NCBI RefSeq assembly: GCF_002259595.1
Contig: NZ_MWWU01000002.1
Location: forward strand, 744,001-808,000
Source: Aeriscardovia aeriphila
GTDB lineage: Bacteria > Actinomycetota > Actinomycetes > Actinomycetales > Bifidobacteriaceae
Direction: 5' to 3'
Length of the DNA: 64,000 nucleotides
Below the pieces are notes generated by a model, which did no database searches, had not been told where the DNA came from, and saw only the letters and a list, made by a program, of their open reading frames with translations. Made by a program: the position numbers and the translations under genes. Positions within the stretch are counted from its first letter, which is position 1, and the number at the start of each line of letters is the position of its first letter. Below, piece after piece: positions 63,075 to 64,000 of the stretch.

Positions 63075-64000
63075 TCAGCGCTTGCGGCGAGTTTTCGCCT
63101 TCGACGAGCTCTTTGTCAAACCGGTAGCACGCTGCGAAGAGGACGCAGAAGAGGACGAAGAAGCGCCCGCTTTACGCGAAGCTTTCTTCGCCGCCACCTT
63201 CACACGCGGAGCCAAACGGTTCGCCAGATTCGCCACGGTGACCGGCTTGCCATCTTTCAACTCGTCCAAGGCCTCATTCACCTGGTCGGTGGAATCCTGC
63301 TGGTCGCCCACCACCATTTGCGGGCCACGCCACGAGCGCACCTTCACCAAAGCGGGAGTATCCGAATTGACCGCCTGCTCTGCCTTGGGAAGAGAGCCGG
63401 AAGCCTGCGAGCGAATCCAATCAGCCAGCTGCTGGTCATTGTGGAAGACCAACATGTTGGAATCCTTCACCAGCCTGGAAATCTGGCGGTATGTAGGAAA
63501 GTCAAGGTCGTTATTCATCGACTTGCGCAAACTGGCCACCTGCTCGGCAACCTCCGAGTTTTCACCAAACTCGGCGACCAAAGCCTCCAGAAGGGCCGTC
63601 ACTCCCCTGTAGCACGTGATCGGATCCTTGCTCACATTCGAGCGCGAGTAGACGTTCACTACATACCAGGCCTGCGGGTCGATGCGCGTGTGTGCCAAAG
63701 GCTGAGCTTTACGCCAATTATTGCCCTTCAACACGTCAGTAACAGCAGGAGCGTCACGCTGAACCAGTAAGGCGAGTACCTGCTGCTCCATATGCGTCCA
63801 CAAATCGCGCGCATCCACATAGCGCGAGCCGACAGAACCCGAACCGTCCGAGACTACTTTCACTGCGCGACGCGTCAGAGTTCGCAAAGTGACAGAAGGG
63901 TCTTTCGCTGCTGCTTGAGCCTTCTTATTGCTGCCCGGCTTCACACCTTCAGGGCCAAAGCCAGCCACCACATCGAGAAGGTCGACAAAAAGGTTTCCCA
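63075..64000 (-). CDS. Unidentified protein with basic Ser/Lys-rich tail, 5' part outside the window
   Basis: The frame is open to the right edge (visible end reads NLFVDLLDVVAGFGPEG), so at least 308 residues are present. Recognisable secondary pattern is helical; WTHMEQQVLALLVQRDAPAVTDVLK and TYRQISRLVKDSNMLVFHN are regular helices. The last 60 residues are Arg/Lys/Ser-rich (AAKKASRKAGASSSSSA; TRRKR end), suggesting nucleic-acid binding. I recognise no family; no function is proposed. The gap 62853-63074 holds no gene that I can support. Confidence 0.8.
   Translation of the reverse strand, partial: GNLFVDLLDVVAGFGPEGVKPGSNKKAQAAAKDPSVTLRTLTRRAVKVVSDGSGSVGSRYVDARDLWTHMEQQVLALLVQRDAPAVTDVLKGNNWRKAQPLAHTRIDPQAWYVVNVYSRSNVSKDPITCYRGVTALLEALVAEFGENSEVAEQVASLRKSMNNDLDFPTYRQISRLVKDSNMLVFHNDQQLADWIRSQASGSLPKAEQAVNSDTPALVKVRSWRGPQMVVGDQQDSTDQVNEALDELKDGKPVTVANLANRLAPRVKVAAKKASRKAGASSSSSASSSQRATGLTKSSSKAKTRRKR

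Overview
The window looks like a chromosome segment of a Gram-positive, moderately GC-rich actinobacterium, most likely a member of the Bifidobacteriaceae. The grounds are protein flavour (M13 PepO, PepC, type I pullulanase, DivIVA coiled-coil protein, WecA-like GT4 beside an AtpI-like membrane protein, prfA-prmC-tsaC order), a perfect CIRCE operator on groES, and many Shine-Dalgarno starts including GTG and TTG. Genus cannot be fixed by reading alone. No prophage, IS element, rRNA or CRISPR array was seen. Both edges cut genes: a PIF1-type helicase at the left and an unidentified basic-tailed protein at the right.

Layout. 1-4.6 kb: PIF1 helicase (partial), oligoribonuclease, a membrane protein, guaB and a DnaQ-like exonuclease. 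4.6-11.2 kb: a tightly overlapping minus-strand run clcA-prfA-prmC-tsaC-wecA-like-AtpI-like-exonuclease. 11.3-15 kb: CIRCE-groES, a membrane protein with a charged tail, a GNAT, a FmdB zinc ribbon and mscL. 15-20.7 kb: a small ORF, a 1460-residue protein that looks like a catalytically degenerate SF1 helicase, and a FHA protein. 20.8-31.9 kb: rplJL with an L10-type leader, mtnN-pepC, a DivIVA-type protein, pcp, a laccase-domain protein, an aldo/keto reductase, pnp with a repetitive charged tail, and rpsO. 32-39.4 kb: a membrane protein, pullulanase, and an envelope cluster of two GT8 glycosyltransferases flanked by two PlsC-like acyltransferases. 39.5-45.6 kb: tRNA-Gly, a YjbR protein, a proC lacking its nucleotide-binding domain, an SDR, a CapA-like protein, an endonuclease remnant and an anchored Asp-box protein. 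45.7-51.7 kb: a three-gene operon (TerB-N/TerB-C protein, BrxD-like ATPase, Lhr-like helicase) resembling known DNA-processing or defence modules. 51.8-64 kb: tpx, a KefF-type oxidoreductase, GNAT, pepO, an SSB paralogue, tRNA-Met, an ion transporter behind a long leader, a zinc-ribbon protein, ettA, tesB and the right-edge gene.

The most striking non-gene signal is a short dispersed word, AGATTATCA[G/C] (core GATTATCA), often continuing as [T/C][G/C]CGC. I located 27 exact cores on the two strands by eye, where about 1-2 would be expected from base composition. It occurs inside unrelated genes (as Asp-Tyr-Gln in one frame), exactly on stop codons (TGATAATC), next to start codons, in a 3-copy 13-bp array and, as a variant, as the two arms of a terminator. 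Density and behaviour recall DNA-uptake or Chi-type words, and no such word for this family is known to me. The TerB/ATPase/helicase operon, the degenerate helicase beside the FHA protein and the internally deleted proC are the other main points.
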